From JACCTH01 sp036556085 (GTDB lineage: Bacteria; Actinomycetota; Acidimicrobiia; Spongiisociales; ZC4RG35), in NCBI GenBank assembly GCA_036556085.1, contig DATBKE010000125.1:40924-104923 (forward strand): a stretch of 64,000 nucleotides of DNA, written 5' to 3'. Numbering within the stretch: position 1 is the stretch's first letter; every line of letters begins with the position of its first letter. The position numbers were made by a program, and so were the translations under genes. Below, one piece after another: positions 1 to 7,335 of this stretch. Under the pieces are notes generated by a model. That model saw only the letters and a program-made list of their open reading frames with translations, did no database searches and was not told the DNA's origin.

Positions 1-1289
1 GGATGCTCATGGCCGCTGCTCGCACCAACCTTCCCTCGGTCTTTCTCTACGGCGGATCATCTCGACCGGGTCGCCACCGCGACCGTGATATCTCGATCGT
101 CGATGTCTTCCAAGCAATCGGAGCCCACTCGATCGGAGAGATCGATCTCGAGGAGCTCGGTGAGATCGAGCGGCACGCCTGCCCTGGGATCGGTTCCTGC
201 GCTGGGATGTTCACGGCCAACACCATGGCTTCGGTGGGGGAGGCAATCGGGATGTCGCTTCCCGGCTCGGCCGCGGTTCCCGCCGATGACAGCCGCCTCG
301 ACGACTATGCCCGTCGATCGGGGGAAGCAGTGATGTCGCTCCTCGAAGCCAACGTCCGACCCCGCCAAATCATGACCCGGCCCGCGTTCGAGAACGCCAT
401 CACCGCGGTGATGGCTCTGGGCGGAAGCACCAACGCAGTGCTCCATCTACTCGCTATTGCCCATGAAGCAGGTGTAGAGCTCGACCTCGAGGACTTCGAC
501 CGCATCTCCCGACACACCCCCCATATCGGAGACCTCAAGCCTTTCGGACTCTTCCACATGGTGGACCTCGACCGCATCGGGGGAGTGCCGGTGGTGCTGA
601 GGGCATTGCTCGACGAGGGTTTGATCGAAGGCGAGGTGTTGACCGTTACCGGGAAGACGATGGCCGAGAATTTGGCCGGGATCACATTTCCCGAAGATCA
701 GGTGGTAATTCGACCTCTCACCTCTCCGATCGCAGCGGAAGGCGGCATCGTCATTCTGCGCGGAAACCTTGCTCCGGGTGGCGCCGTCGTCAAGACGGCT
801 GGCATCTCCTTCGACGTCTTCGAAGGCCCGGCCCGGGTGTTCGATGGCGAACAGCTGGCTCTCGATGCTCTGTTTGAGCATCGGTTGCGCAAAGGGGATG
901 TCGTCGTCATTCGCACCGAGGGACCACGGGGTGGTCCGGGGATGCGAGAGATGCTCCAGATCACTGGTGCGATCAAGGGTGCCGGCCTCGGACAGGACGT
1001 TTTACTGGTGACCGACGGCAGGTTCTCAGGTGGCACGACCGGCCTCTGCATCGGCCATGTCGCCCCCGAATCCGAAGTTGGTGGACCGCTCGGTCTGGTG
1101 GCCGAGGGCGATCGCATCCGGGTCGATATCAGCCAGCGTCGCCTGGACCTCCTGGTCGACGACACCACTTTGGATGAGCGACGGGCGGGCTGGAAACCCC
1201 ACCCACCTCGCTACCCGACCGGGGTCCTCGCCAAATATGCCCGTCTGGTCGGTTCGGCCGAAACGGGGGCCGTCACCGGCGAGACCTGA
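1..1289 (+). CDS. ilvD: Dihydroxy-acid dehydratase, 5'-truncated by window edge
   Basis: IlvD dehydrates 2,3-dihydroxy-3-methyl acids to 2-keto acids in valine, leucine and isoleucine synthesis, using an Fe-S cluster. The frame is open to the first base, so the true start lies outside; about 130 residues are missing compared with the usual length of about 560. Visible signatures are CPGIGSCAGMFTANTM (IlvD/Edd second signature, with an Fe-S ligand Cys), GGSTNAVLHLLAIAHEAG, and GRFSGGTTGLCIGHVAPE near the C-terminus. The gene ends just before a perfect hairpin. Family assignment is secure. IlvD is preferred over the paralogue Edd because of the GRFSGGTTG region, but Edd cannot be fully excluded without the N-terminus. 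Confidence 0.95.
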   Translation, partial: MLMAAARTNLPSVFLYGGSSRPGRHRDRDISIVDVFQAIGAHSIGEIDLEELGEIERHACPGIGSCAGMFTANTMASVGEAIGMSLPGSAAVPADDSRLDDYARRSGEAVMSLLEANVRPRQIMTRPAFENAITAVMALGGSTNAVLHLLAIAHEAGVELDLEDFDRISRHTPHIGDLKPFGLFHMVDLDRIGGVPVVLRALLDEGLIEGEVLTVTGKTMAENLAGITFPEDQVVIRPLTSPIAAEGGIVILRGNLAPGGAVVKTAGISFDVFEGPARVFDGEQLALDALFEHRLRKGDVVVIRTEGPRGGPGMREMLQITGAIKGAGLGQDVLLVTDGRFSGGTTGLCIGHVAPESEVGGPLGLVAEGDRIRVDISQRRLDLLVDDTTLDERRAGWKPHPPRYPTGVLAKYARLVGSAETGAVTGET

Positions 1290-1291
1290 TC

Positions 1292-1335
1292 CTTGCGTAA
1301 ATCCGGGGCATTTTCCTCCGCCGGATTTACGCAAG
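1292..1335. terminator. Perfect 15-bp inverted repeat after ilvD
   Basis: Arms CTTGCGTAAATCCGG (1292-1306) and its exact reverse complement (1321-1335) flank a 14-nt loop, starting 3 bp after the ilvD stop. The strong stem makes a terminator likely, although no U-tract follows. The arm text loosely resembles the 43-bp palindromes at 8.5 and 9.6 kb, so it may instead be a diverged member of a repeat family. Confidence 0.6.
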
Positions 1336-1346
1336 AATGAACGGCA

Positions 1347-1649
1347 ATGGTCAAGGTCTATGCCATTGCCCTCTCCCTCGGGGTTGTCCTTCTCATCGCC
1401 TGGATCTTTTCGGTCTATCTGGCCGGAAACGTGGAGGCCTGGAGCGGTATCAGTCCCGAGGAGCGATTTGGCAAGCGGGGGCGTCAGGTGGTCGCCGGCC
1501 TGGTCGGATTCGGCATGGCGGGGATGTCCGCCGAGTTCTCCCCCCGTGATCTCTCCTGGCCGGTGTGCCTGGTGCTGGCAATCCTCGGTGCCGCCGCCGC
1601 CGCCTGGTACTCGACCTGGATCGATCGTCCCCGCACCGAACCCTCGTAG
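1347..1649 (+). CDS. Small two-helix membrane protein
   Basis: This 100-residue protein has two predicted membrane helices, at about residues 5-27 and 70-88, joined by a polar stretch that includes EERFGKRGRQ. The protein ends in a short charged tail. I do not recognise a family. It begins 11 bp after the hairpin behind ilvD and stops 2 bp before the metallophosphoesterase start, so it is probably the first gene of a short operon with that gene and the peptidase that follows. Nothing in the sequence shows catalytic residues. The start is the first ATG in frame; an overlapping ORF in another frame (ATG at 1337) was not preferred because it lacks membrane-helix character. Confidence 0.6.
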   Translation: MVKVYAIALSLGVVLLIAWIFSVYLAGNVEAWSGISPEERFGKRGRQVVAGLVGFGMAGMSAEFSPRDLSWPVCLVLAILGAAAAAWYSTWIDRPRTEPS

Positions 1650-1651
1650 CG

Positions 1652-2413
1652 ATGCTGCTCGTATCCGATGTCCACGGGGCCTTCGATGCCCTGGAAGCGG
1701 TAGTTGCCCGCGGACAGACGCTTCTGATACTGGGAGATCTGATCAACCTCCTCGACTACCGGACGCGGGAGGGAATCATCGCCGATGTGCTCGGCGAGCA
1801 GTTCGGCGCCCGCGTGGCGGGTCATCGGGCGAGCGGCGATTACCAGGCGATGCGCGATGCCTGGGGTGAGGTCGCCGGCGACCGTCGCGATGAGGTGAGA
1901 GCTGCGATCACCCGCGGCATCGAGGCGCAATATGCCGGCTGTCAGAAGGCCTTGGCGGGTGCAGTCGGCTTCTGCACCTACGGAAATGTCGATAACCCCG
2001 AGTTGCTGGCAGCGGTGCTGCCAGAGACGATGCGATTCGTCGATGGCGAGGTTCACGAGATCGAAGGCGTGACCGTCGGCTTTGTCGGAGGAGGCATCTC
2101 CACCCCCCTCGGAGCAGCGGGAGAGGTGACGGACGAAGACATGAGCCGAAAGCTCGAGAAGCTCGGTCCCGTCGACGTGCTCTGCTCGCACCTCCCGCCC
2201 CAAATCGATCCCCTCTGCACCGACGTCATAACCGGCCGGCGTGAGAGAAGCTCGGAACCCATCCTCGACTACGTGCGACGCTTTCAGCCCCGACACCATT
2301 TCTTCGGCGACGTCCATCAACCCCGGGCCGTGACCTGGAGGGTCGGGAAGACCCTGTGCCGCAACGTTGGTTACTTCCGGGCCACCAAGCGTCCGGTAAT
2401 TTTCGAACGATGA
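1652..2413 (+). CDS. Calcineurin-like metallophosphoesterase
   Basis: The 253-residue protein carries the ordered metal-binding motifs of the calcineurin-like phosphoesterase fold: SDVHG near the N-terminus, GDLINLLD, GNVDN in the middle, CSHLPP, and GDVHQPR near the C-terminus. It therefore probably hydrolyses a phosphoester in the cytoplasm; the substrate cannot be read from the sequence. There is no signal peptide. The start chosen is the ATG 2 bp after the previous stop, because it places SDVHG at residues 5-9 as is usual; a longer in-frame extension reads through the previous gene. Its stop overlaps the ATG of the next gene (ATGA), suggesting translational coupling. Confidence 0.85.
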   Translation: MLLVSDVHGAFDALEAVVARGQTLLILGDLINLLDYRTREGIIADVLGEQFGARVAGHRASGDYQAMRDAWGEVAGDRRDEVRAAITRGIEAQYAGCQKALAGAVGFCTYGNVDNPELLAAVLPETMRFVDGEVHEIEGVTVGFVGGGISTPLGAAGEVTDEDMSRKLEKLGPVDVLCSHLPPQIDPLCTDVITGRRERSSEPILDYVRRFQPRHHFFGDVHQPRAVTWRVGKTLCRNVGYFRATKRPVIFER

Positions 2414-3303
2414 CGCGGGCCATGGCGGTCTTGGCGGTGGCCCTCAGCGCCTGTTCGTCACAGGCGATCCCCACCACCGGATTCTCAACGCCGACGACAG
2501 TGTCACCCGCCTCGGCCCCGACCACGAGCGCCACCCCAACGACAATCGCCCCGACTACCACTGCCGCTGTGACCACCACTGCCGCTCCCGAGCCGGGCAC
2601 GGTGCGCCCCGACTGGCTGGGGACCAGGGTCCTCCCCGAGCGTCCCGACGGTCTCGGCGTTGCCCAACCAACCCCGCCCGAGATGGTCAACCGCCGGTTT
2701 CCTTCCCCCGACTTGTTGCCTCCGCCCACCGGAGACGACTTTGAATTCACTTTGGGACCGGTTCCGGCCGAGGTCGCCGCCCGTTCCTCCTGGCAGGAGG
2801 GCTGCCCGGTCAGCCTCGAGGAGCTGTCATATCTGACGGTGAGCTTTGTCGGGTTCGACGGTGCCAGCCATACGGGAGAGCTGCTGGTCAATGCCGGTCA
2901 CTCCGAAGGGATCGTCGACGTGATGAGGCTGCTCTACGAGACCAGGTTTCCCATTGAAGAGATGAGAGTCATCACCGCCGAAGAGATCGAGGCTCCGCCC
3001 ACCGGTGATTGGAACTCCACGACCAGCTTCGTTTGCCGGCCGGCGGTGGGGCGGGACAGCGGCTGGTCGATGCACGCGTTCGGTCTGGCACTTGACATCA
3101 ACCCTTTTCACAACCCATATCTGCGGGGCGAGGTTGTGGTTCCCGAGCTGGCTAGCTCCTATACCGAACGTGCTGCGCTGCGTCCGGGGATGATCGATTC
3201 CGAGAGCCCGGTGGTCACCGCCTTCGCCGAGATCGGCTGGGAGTGGGGCGGCAATTGGCAAAGCGCCAAGGACTGGATGCACTTCTCGGAGAACGGTCGC
3301 TGA
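2410..3303 (+). CDS. M15-family D,D-carboxypeptidase-like lipoprotein
   Basis: A 297-residue secreted protein. The N-terminus is a short lipoprotein signal with lipobox LSAC (Cys15), followed by a Thr/Pro/Ala-rich linker to about residue 65, typical of a cell-wall spacer. The C-terminal domain has the M15/VanY zinc motifs: SMHAFGLALD (His222, Asp229) and DWMHF (Asp288, His291). It probably cleaves the D-Ala-containing peptide of peptidoglycan outside the membrane. The start is the ATG overlapping the previous stop; the upstream in-frame extension would bury the lipobox. The gene ends 30 bp before the SRPBCC gene. Confidence 0.85.
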   Translation: MTRAMAVLAVALSACSSQAIPTTGFSTPTTVSPASAPTTSATPTTIAPTTTAAVTTTAAPEPGTVRPDWLGTRVLPERPDGLGVAQPTPPEMVNRRFPSPDLLPPPTGDDFEFTLGPVPAEVAARSSWQEGCPVSLEELSYLTVSFVGFDGASHTGELLVNAGHSEGIVDVMRLLYETRFPIEEMRVITAEEIEAPPTGDWNSTTSFVCRPAVGRDSGWSMHAFGLALDINPFHNPYLRGEVVVPELASSYTERAALRPGMIDSESPVVTAFAEIGWEWGGNWQSAKDWMHFSENGR

Positions 3304-3333
3304 CCCTGCGCCTAACTAATCTGCTGGGAAGAA

Positions 3334-3777
3334 ATGGTTGAAGGCACGGTTGAGTCGATCGAGATTCGCGCCGATCCCACCCAGGTCTTCGCCGTCGCCT
3401 CCGACCTCGACTCCTACACCGAGTGGGCCACCGGCGTGAAGGAGATCGAGGTCCTCGAAAAGGACCAAAAGGGTCGGCCCGCCCGGGCCCGTTTCGTGGT
3501 CGACGGGATGATCAAAGAGATCACCTATGTCCTCAAGTACAGCTACGACGAGCCCCATTCGATGACGTGGGTTGCCGAGCCGGGGCCCGACCTCAAGGAA
3601 CTCGAGGGTTCCTATGTGTTCAACGAGATCAGCGATGGACGCACGGAAGTCGTCTATGGCCTGCGGGTAGAGCCCTCTTTCACCATTCCGGGGTTCCTGC
3701 GCCGCCAGGCCGAAAAGCAACTCGTGGGTACCGCTCTGCGCGGCCTCCGCAAGCGCGTCGAACAGCTCGATCGCTAG
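3334..3777 (+). CDS. SRPBCC (START-like) polyketide cyclase/dehydrase family protein
   Basis: The 147-residue protein fits the helix-grip SRPBCC fold: an early EIRADPTQVFAVASDLDSY segment, a central run of strands with MTWVAEPGPDLKELEGSY, and a long amphipathic C-terminal helix ending in LRGLRKRVEQLD. Members bind hydrophobic ligands; none is identifiable here. It lies directly upstream of an ArsA-type ATPase and a glucokinase. From memory, a START-domain protein, an ArsA-like ATPase and a glucokinase also lie together in Streptomyces, so the association looks conserved. A GGGAAG ribosome-binding site precedes the ATG. Confidence 0.8.
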   Translation: MVEGTVESIEIRADPTQVFAVASDLDSYTEWATGVKEIEVLEKDQKGRPARARFVVDGMIKEITYVLKYSYDEPHSMTWVAEPGPDLKELEGSYVFNEISDGRTEVVYGLRVEPSFTIPGFLRRQAEKQLVGTALRGLRKRVEQLDR

Positions 3778-3813
3778 TCCGAAATTCGGCGATCGTCTCG
3801 CTGGGCAAGCTCA

Positions 3814-3819
3814 TATCCT
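3814..3819 (+). promoter_or_regulatory. Leaderless-type -10 element of the ArsA gene
   Basis: TATCCT lies exactly at -12 to -7 from the GTG at 3826 and fits the actinobacterial TAnnnT -10 consensus. No Shine-Dalgarno sequence precedes the start. Transcription would begin at the start codon itself. No good -35 is visible. Confidence 0.45.
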
Positions 3820-3825
3820 GAGCTC

Positions 3826-5010
3826 GTGCGAGTAATCCTGGTCACGGGCAAGGGAGGCGTCGGCAAGACCACAGTTGCCGCAGCCACCGCGGTTTTGGCA
3901 GCCGATCGCGGCCACCGAGTCCTGGTGTCCTCCACCGACCCCGCCCACTCACTAGCCGATGCCCTCGATCAAAAGCTGGGCGACGTCGAAAGCGAGATCT
4001 TGCCTCGTCTCTGGGGCCAACAGATCGATACCCAGAGCCAGCTCGACCGACATTGGGGCTCGATCCGTGACCAGATCATGCAGGTCTTCGACTGGGGCGG
4101 GGTGAGCGGGATCGAGGCCGAGGAGTTCCTGGTCTTCCCGGGGATGGACGAGTTGTTTGCCCTCCTCGAAGTAGAGCGTCACGCCACCTCAGGACGTTAC
4201 GACGTGATCATCGTCGACTGTGCTCCCACCGCCGAGACCCTGCGACTGCTCTCGCTCCCGGAAGTGCTGAGCTGGTACTTCGAGCGGGTGATGCCGGCCG
4301 AGCGGAGAATCATGCGGGCGGCCCGCCCGCTCCTGACACGCCTCACGGATCTGCCGGTTCCCGAGGACAACGTATTCCAGGCCGCCCAATCGGTGTTTGA
4401 AGGCGTGGAGAAGGTGAAAGCCCTCTTGGCCAACCCTCAGGTGACCTCGGCCCGATTGGTGGTGAATCCCGAGAAGATGGTCATCGACGAGGCGCGGCGA
4501 ACATTCACCTACCTCGGGCTCTTTGGCTACGGCGTGGACGGGGTGATAGTCAATCGCGTCCTCCCCGACATCGTTTCCGACCCCTATTTCGATCGTTGGC
4601 GGTCGATTCAAAAAGGTCACCTCGAAGCCATTGATTCGGGATTTGCCGATGTGCCTCGCTTGCGGCTCCGTCTCTTTGACGACGAGATGGTGGGGATCGA
4701 TCGGCTCCGGACTATGTCGGAGGAGCTTTACGGAGCGGAGGACCCGGTGCGGGACTTCGCCGGCCACAGCCCATTCCGGGTGACCGAGAAGGCCGGTGAG
4801 GTGACCATGGAGATGAAGGTGCCCTTCGTCGACAAGGGCGACCTCGATGTTTTCCGCCACGGCTCCGAGCTCTACCTGCAGGTGGGGCCCTACCGACGCT
4901 CCTTCGTCCTGCCCGACACGCTGCGCCGCCGGCAGGTGACCCGCGCCAAGCTCGAAAAGGGAACCCTGCGCGTCAACTTCGGACCGGTTCCGACCCGAAA
5001 GAAGAAATGA
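3826..5010 (+). CDS. ArsA/Get3-family ATPase with C-terminal HSP20-like domain
   Basis: A 394-residue ATPase. The N-terminus has the deviant Walker A TGKGGVGKTT with the signature lysine (Lys9) of the ArsA/Get3/MinD class, and STDPAHSLADAL follows as the switch segment. VDCAPTAETLRLLSLPE is the ArsA-type signature near residue 130. The last 70 residues (VTMEMKVPFVDKGDLDVF to VNFGPVP) are rich in beta strands and resemble the alpha-crystallin-like domain appended to many actinobacterial ArsA homologues. No Get3-type CxxC or arsenite-binding cysteine set is seen, so arsenite transport is unlikely. A client-targeting or lipid-linked role next to the SRPBCC protein is inference. The GTG start appears leaderless. 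Confidence 0.9.
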   Translation: MRVILVTGKGGVGKTTVAAATAVLAADRGHRVLVSSTDPAHSLADALDQKLGDVESEILPRLWGQQIDTQSQLDRHWGSIRDQIMQVFDWGGVSGIEAEEFLVFPGMDELFALLEVERHATSGRYDVIIVDCAPTAETLRLLSLPEVLSWYFERVMPAERRIMRAARPLLTRLTDLPVPEDNVFQAAQSVFEGVEKVKALLANPQVTSARLVVNPEKMVIDEARRTFTYLGLFGYGVDGVIVNRVLPDIVSDPYFDRWRSIQKGHLEAIDSGFADVPRLRLRLFDDEMVGIDRLRTMSEELYGAEDPVRDFAGHSPFRVTEKAGEVTMEMKVPFVDKGDLDVFRHGSELYLQVGPYRRSFVLPDTLRRRQVTRAKLEKGTLRVNFGPVPTRKKK

Positions 5011-5186
5011 CCGAATCCGAAACCGTCGAAGCGTTGCGGCGCGCTGGGAAGCGTTTTGCCTATCACCTCGCCATGGCGGGGGTCGAGGGGCTGAAGGCGT
5101 TATCGGCGGTTCTGGACGAACTCGCCAAAGTGGGCAAAGTCGATGAGGAGAAGCGTCAGGGTCGGCAGCGAATCGATGTCGAATAG
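5007..5186 (+). CDS. 59-residue conserved-context small protein
   Basis: A short frame from the ATG at 5007, overlapping the ArsA stop by 4 bp (ATGA), to TAG at 5184-5186. It encodes 59 residues that read as two amphipathic helices with a charged tail (about residues 5-21, 23-42, then KVGKVDEEKRQGR). The glucokinase start at 5176 lies inside its end. Overlaps on both sides, a Glu/Lys/Ala-rich composition and GC-rich third positions support real coding. I do not recognise it. Its position suggests a partner or regulator of the ArsA-type ATPase. Confidence 0.65.
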   Translation: MTESETVEALRRAGKRFAYHLAMAGVEGLKALSAVLDELAKVGKVDEEKRQGRQRIDVE

Positions 5187-6009
5187 CCGATCGGGCTCGT
5201 CCACGTTCATCGGTGTCGATGTCGGTGGCACGCAGATCAAGGCCGTTCGGTTGGAGGAGGAGACCGTCATCGAAGAATGGCGGATGGGACGCCAACCGGA
5301 GGGTTGGATCGAGCAAGTCGTCGATCTGGTTCGAAACGTCGGCTCCAGCGCCACGGTGGGTGTAGGCGTCGCCGGCCTGGTCGACCATGTCTCCGGGCGC
5401 CTGATCTGGGCCCCTCACATCGCCGACACCGATATCGAGCTGGGCCTCGAACTGGGCCGACGGCTCGGTCGACGAGTGTGGGTCGACAATGACGCGAACT
5501 GCGCGGTTCTCGCCGAGAGCCGGCTGGGCGCGGGTATTGGTTTCGACACCGTCTTGGTCGTGATGTTTGGAACTGGGATCGGGATGGGACTGGCGGTCAA
5601 AGGCGAGGTGTTTCACGGCCGCGGTCTGGCGGGAGAAGCCGGACACATGACGATGGTTCCGGATGGTGATCCCTGCCCCTGCGGGAAACGGGGGTGTTGG
5701 GAGACGGTGGTCTCGGGATGGAGATTGGACCAAGGCCTTCCGATAATGGCCGCAGGTACCTGGATGGGAAGGGGAATCGCCAATTTGATCGCGATCCTCG
5801 ATCCCGACATCGTCGTGGTCGGAGGCGGAGTGATCGATGCTTCCGGTGAGGAGATCCTCGCGGCTGCACGCTCCGAGATCGGTTATGCCCTCGCAGGTGC
5901 GGACCATCGGGAGTCAACCCCCGTGGTGGCCGGGCGCTTCGGGATCTGGGCGGGAGCGGTGGGGGCGGCCTTGCTTCCGGGTGCTAAACGCTTCGCCGAT
6001 TTATCCTGA
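5176..6009 (+). CDS. ROK-family sugar kinase (glucokinase-like), short form
   Basis: A 277-residue kinase of the ROK family. It has the phosphate-binding DVGGTQIKA (residues 15-23), VDNDANCAV with catalytic Asp106, FGTGIGMGL, and the ROK zinc motif with His157, Cys167, Cys169 and Cys174 (GHMTMV, then CPCGKRGCWE). A probable glucokinase acting on cytoplasmic sugar. Between the WETVVSG segment and GRGIANLIAILDPD only about 20 residues remain where typical ROK kinases have about 47, so a helical segment seems to be lost in frame. The start is the ATG at 5176, because the upstream extension lies in the 59-aa gene. ATP versus polyphosphate use cannot be told. Confidence 0.85.
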   Translation: MSNSRSGSSTFIGVDVGGTQIKAVRLEEETVIEEWRMGRQPEGWIEQVVDLVRNVGSSATVGVGVAGLVDHVSGRLIWAPHIADTDIELGLELGRRLGRRVWVDNDANCAVLAESRLGAGIGFDTVLVVMFGTGIGMGLAVKGEVFHGRGLAGEAGHMTMVPDGDPCPCGKRGCWETVVSGWRLDQGLPIMAAGTWMGRGIANLIAILDPDIVVVGGGVIDASGEEILAAARSEIGYALAGADHRESTPVVAGRFGIWAGAVGAALLPGAKRFADLS

Positions 6010-6013
6010 CCCA

Positions 6014-6457
6014 ATGGACGAAGGCCAGCGGCCGAGTGGCTCGGTGCGACCCGACGAAGTAATTCCTCCCCAGGCGGGGGGTTCTATTCAGGCCCGGCAG
6101 CTGGCCAAAGACGCCGTCCTCATGCTGCCCAACCTGGTCAAGCTTCTTGGCCGGCTGGTGAAAGACCCCCGGGTGCCCCGGCGATCCAAGCTCGTCCTCC
6201 TGGCGGCGATAGGTTATGTGCTGTCGCCGATTGACATCCTTCCCGAGATGATTCCGGTGGCTGGAATCCTCGATGACCTGTTTCTGGTCGCCTTCGCCCT
6301 CAACCATCTGATCGAGCGGGCGGGGGAGGAGATCGTCGTCGAGCACTGGGACGGACCCCAGGACATATTGGCGATGGTTCGCTCGGCGCTGGGCACGATC
6401 AACGACTTCGTACCCCAAAAGATCCGCAAGCTGCTGGGACGCCTGGCCGGCGGCTGA
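6014..6457 (+). CDS. DUF1232 (YkvA-like) membrane-associated protein
   Basis: The 147-residue protein holds the DUF1232 core: DPRVPRRSKLVLLAA, then IGYVLSPIDILPEMIPV and LDDLFLVAFAL. The SPIDxxPexIP signature is distinctive. Function is unknown in the family. The core includes one or two hydrophobic segments that may sit in the membrane. The start is the ATG 4 bp after the kinase stop; an upstream in-frame extension reads through the kinase gene. Its TGA overlaps the ATG of the next gene (TGATG), so the two are probably co-translated. Confidence 0.8.
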   Translation: MDEGQRPSGSVRPDEVIPPQAGGSIQARQLAKDAVLMLPNLVKLLGRLVKDPRVPRRSKLVLLAAIGYVLSPIDILPEMIPVAGILDDLFLVAFALNHLIERAGEEIVVEHWDGPQDILAMVRSALGTINDFVPQKIRKLLGRLAGG

Positions 6458-7257
6458 TGGTCCCGGTCTCGCTGACCATCCCCCAGTTCTCCAACGATCC
6501 CCAGCACCTTCTCACCCTGGCGGCGAGGGCTTCTGACTACGGGATCAATGGACTCTTCGCCTTCGACCACCTGGTTCCTTTGGGGGATCCCCATCGTCCG
6601 GTTTTCGAATTGACCGCCATTCTCGGTGCTCTCGGCGCTACCTCGGACGTAAAGGTCGGGTCGTTGGTGATGAGAGTGACGCTGCGCTCGCCAGAGGTCA
6701 GTGCCGCGGCGGCGGCCACGCTTGCAGCCCTCGTCCCCGGGCGGGCAATCCTCGGTCTTGGCATCGGGGACTCGATGTCGGCAGAGGAAGCCCACCGCTT
6801 CGGGCAGACACTGCCATCACTCGACGATCGCTTGGGCCTCCTCGGGCAAACTATCTCCGTGGTGAAGTCGATGGCCCCGACTTTGCCGGTGTGGGTCGGT
6901 GGCCGCCATCCGCACCTGCGCGAGCTGGCGGCTCGCCAGGCTGACGGCTGGAACGCCTGGGGGGCAGACGTCTCCGATCTGGTCGAAGAGGCGGCCGAGG
7001 TCCGAGCGAATGTCGGCGAGAGGCCCTTCTTGATCTCGTGGGGTGGGACCCTGGTGCTCGCTCCCGACGAGGCCACCCTGGCGACGAGGATCGCTGAACG
7101 AGGAGGGTCGGAGGGGGCGGTGGCCGGAACCCCTCCTGTCATCAAGCGGCGCCTGGAGGAACTGAGCGAGGTGGTGGACGAGATCATCGTCTCGGTGGTC
7201 CCCAACCGGCCCCCCAACTGGGAGCTCTTCTCACAAGCGGTCCTGGGCACCGCGTAA
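6457..7257 (+). CDS. Luciferase-like (LLM) flavin-dependent oxidoreductase, probably F420-type
   Basis: The 266-residue TIM-barrel protein shows bacterial-luciferase family features: FAFDHLVPLGDPHRPVFE near the N-terminus, a barrel strand with TSDVKVGSLVMRVTLRSPEV, GRAILGLGIGDS, and PVWVGGRHPHLRELAARQADGWNAWG, which is typical of F420-dependent members. In actinobacteria such proteins commonly use coenzyme F420; flavin use cannot be excluded. Substrate is unknown. At 266 residues it is slightly short for the family. The start overlaps the previous stop by one base, placing it at the end of the ArsA-glucokinase operon. A 78-bp gap follows. Confidence 0.85.
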   Translation: MVPVSLTIPQFSNDPQHLLTLAARASDYGINGLFAFDHLVPLGDPHRPVFELTAILGALGATSDVKVGSLVMRVTLRSPEVSAAAAATLAALVPGRAILGLGIGDSMSAEEAHRFGQTLPSLDDRLGLLGQTISVVKSMAPTLPVWVGGRHPHLRELAARQADGWNAWGADVSDLVEEAAEVRANVGERPFLISWGGTLVLAPDEATLATRIAERGGSEGAVAGTPPVIKRRLEELSEVVDEIIVSVVPNRPPNWELFSQAVLGTA

Positions 7258-7335
7258 AACTCGTTTTTATCAGCCAGACCACTCGCAAATGAGCGGATTG
7301 CGCGCGGAGAACGGGCGATCGGCCAGAATTCGGAA

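Noticed and set aside
3826..5010. Arsenite efflux ATPase ArsA
   Set aside because: No arsenite-binding cysteines, no arsB, arsC or arsR nearby, and an HSP20-like C-terminal domain; the neighbours point elsewhere.
4189..5907. Long minus-strand open frame of 572 codons opposite ArsA and the ROK kinase
   Set aside because: It is antisense to well-recognised genes; the translation has shadow composition rich in His, Arg and Asp and no family motifs.
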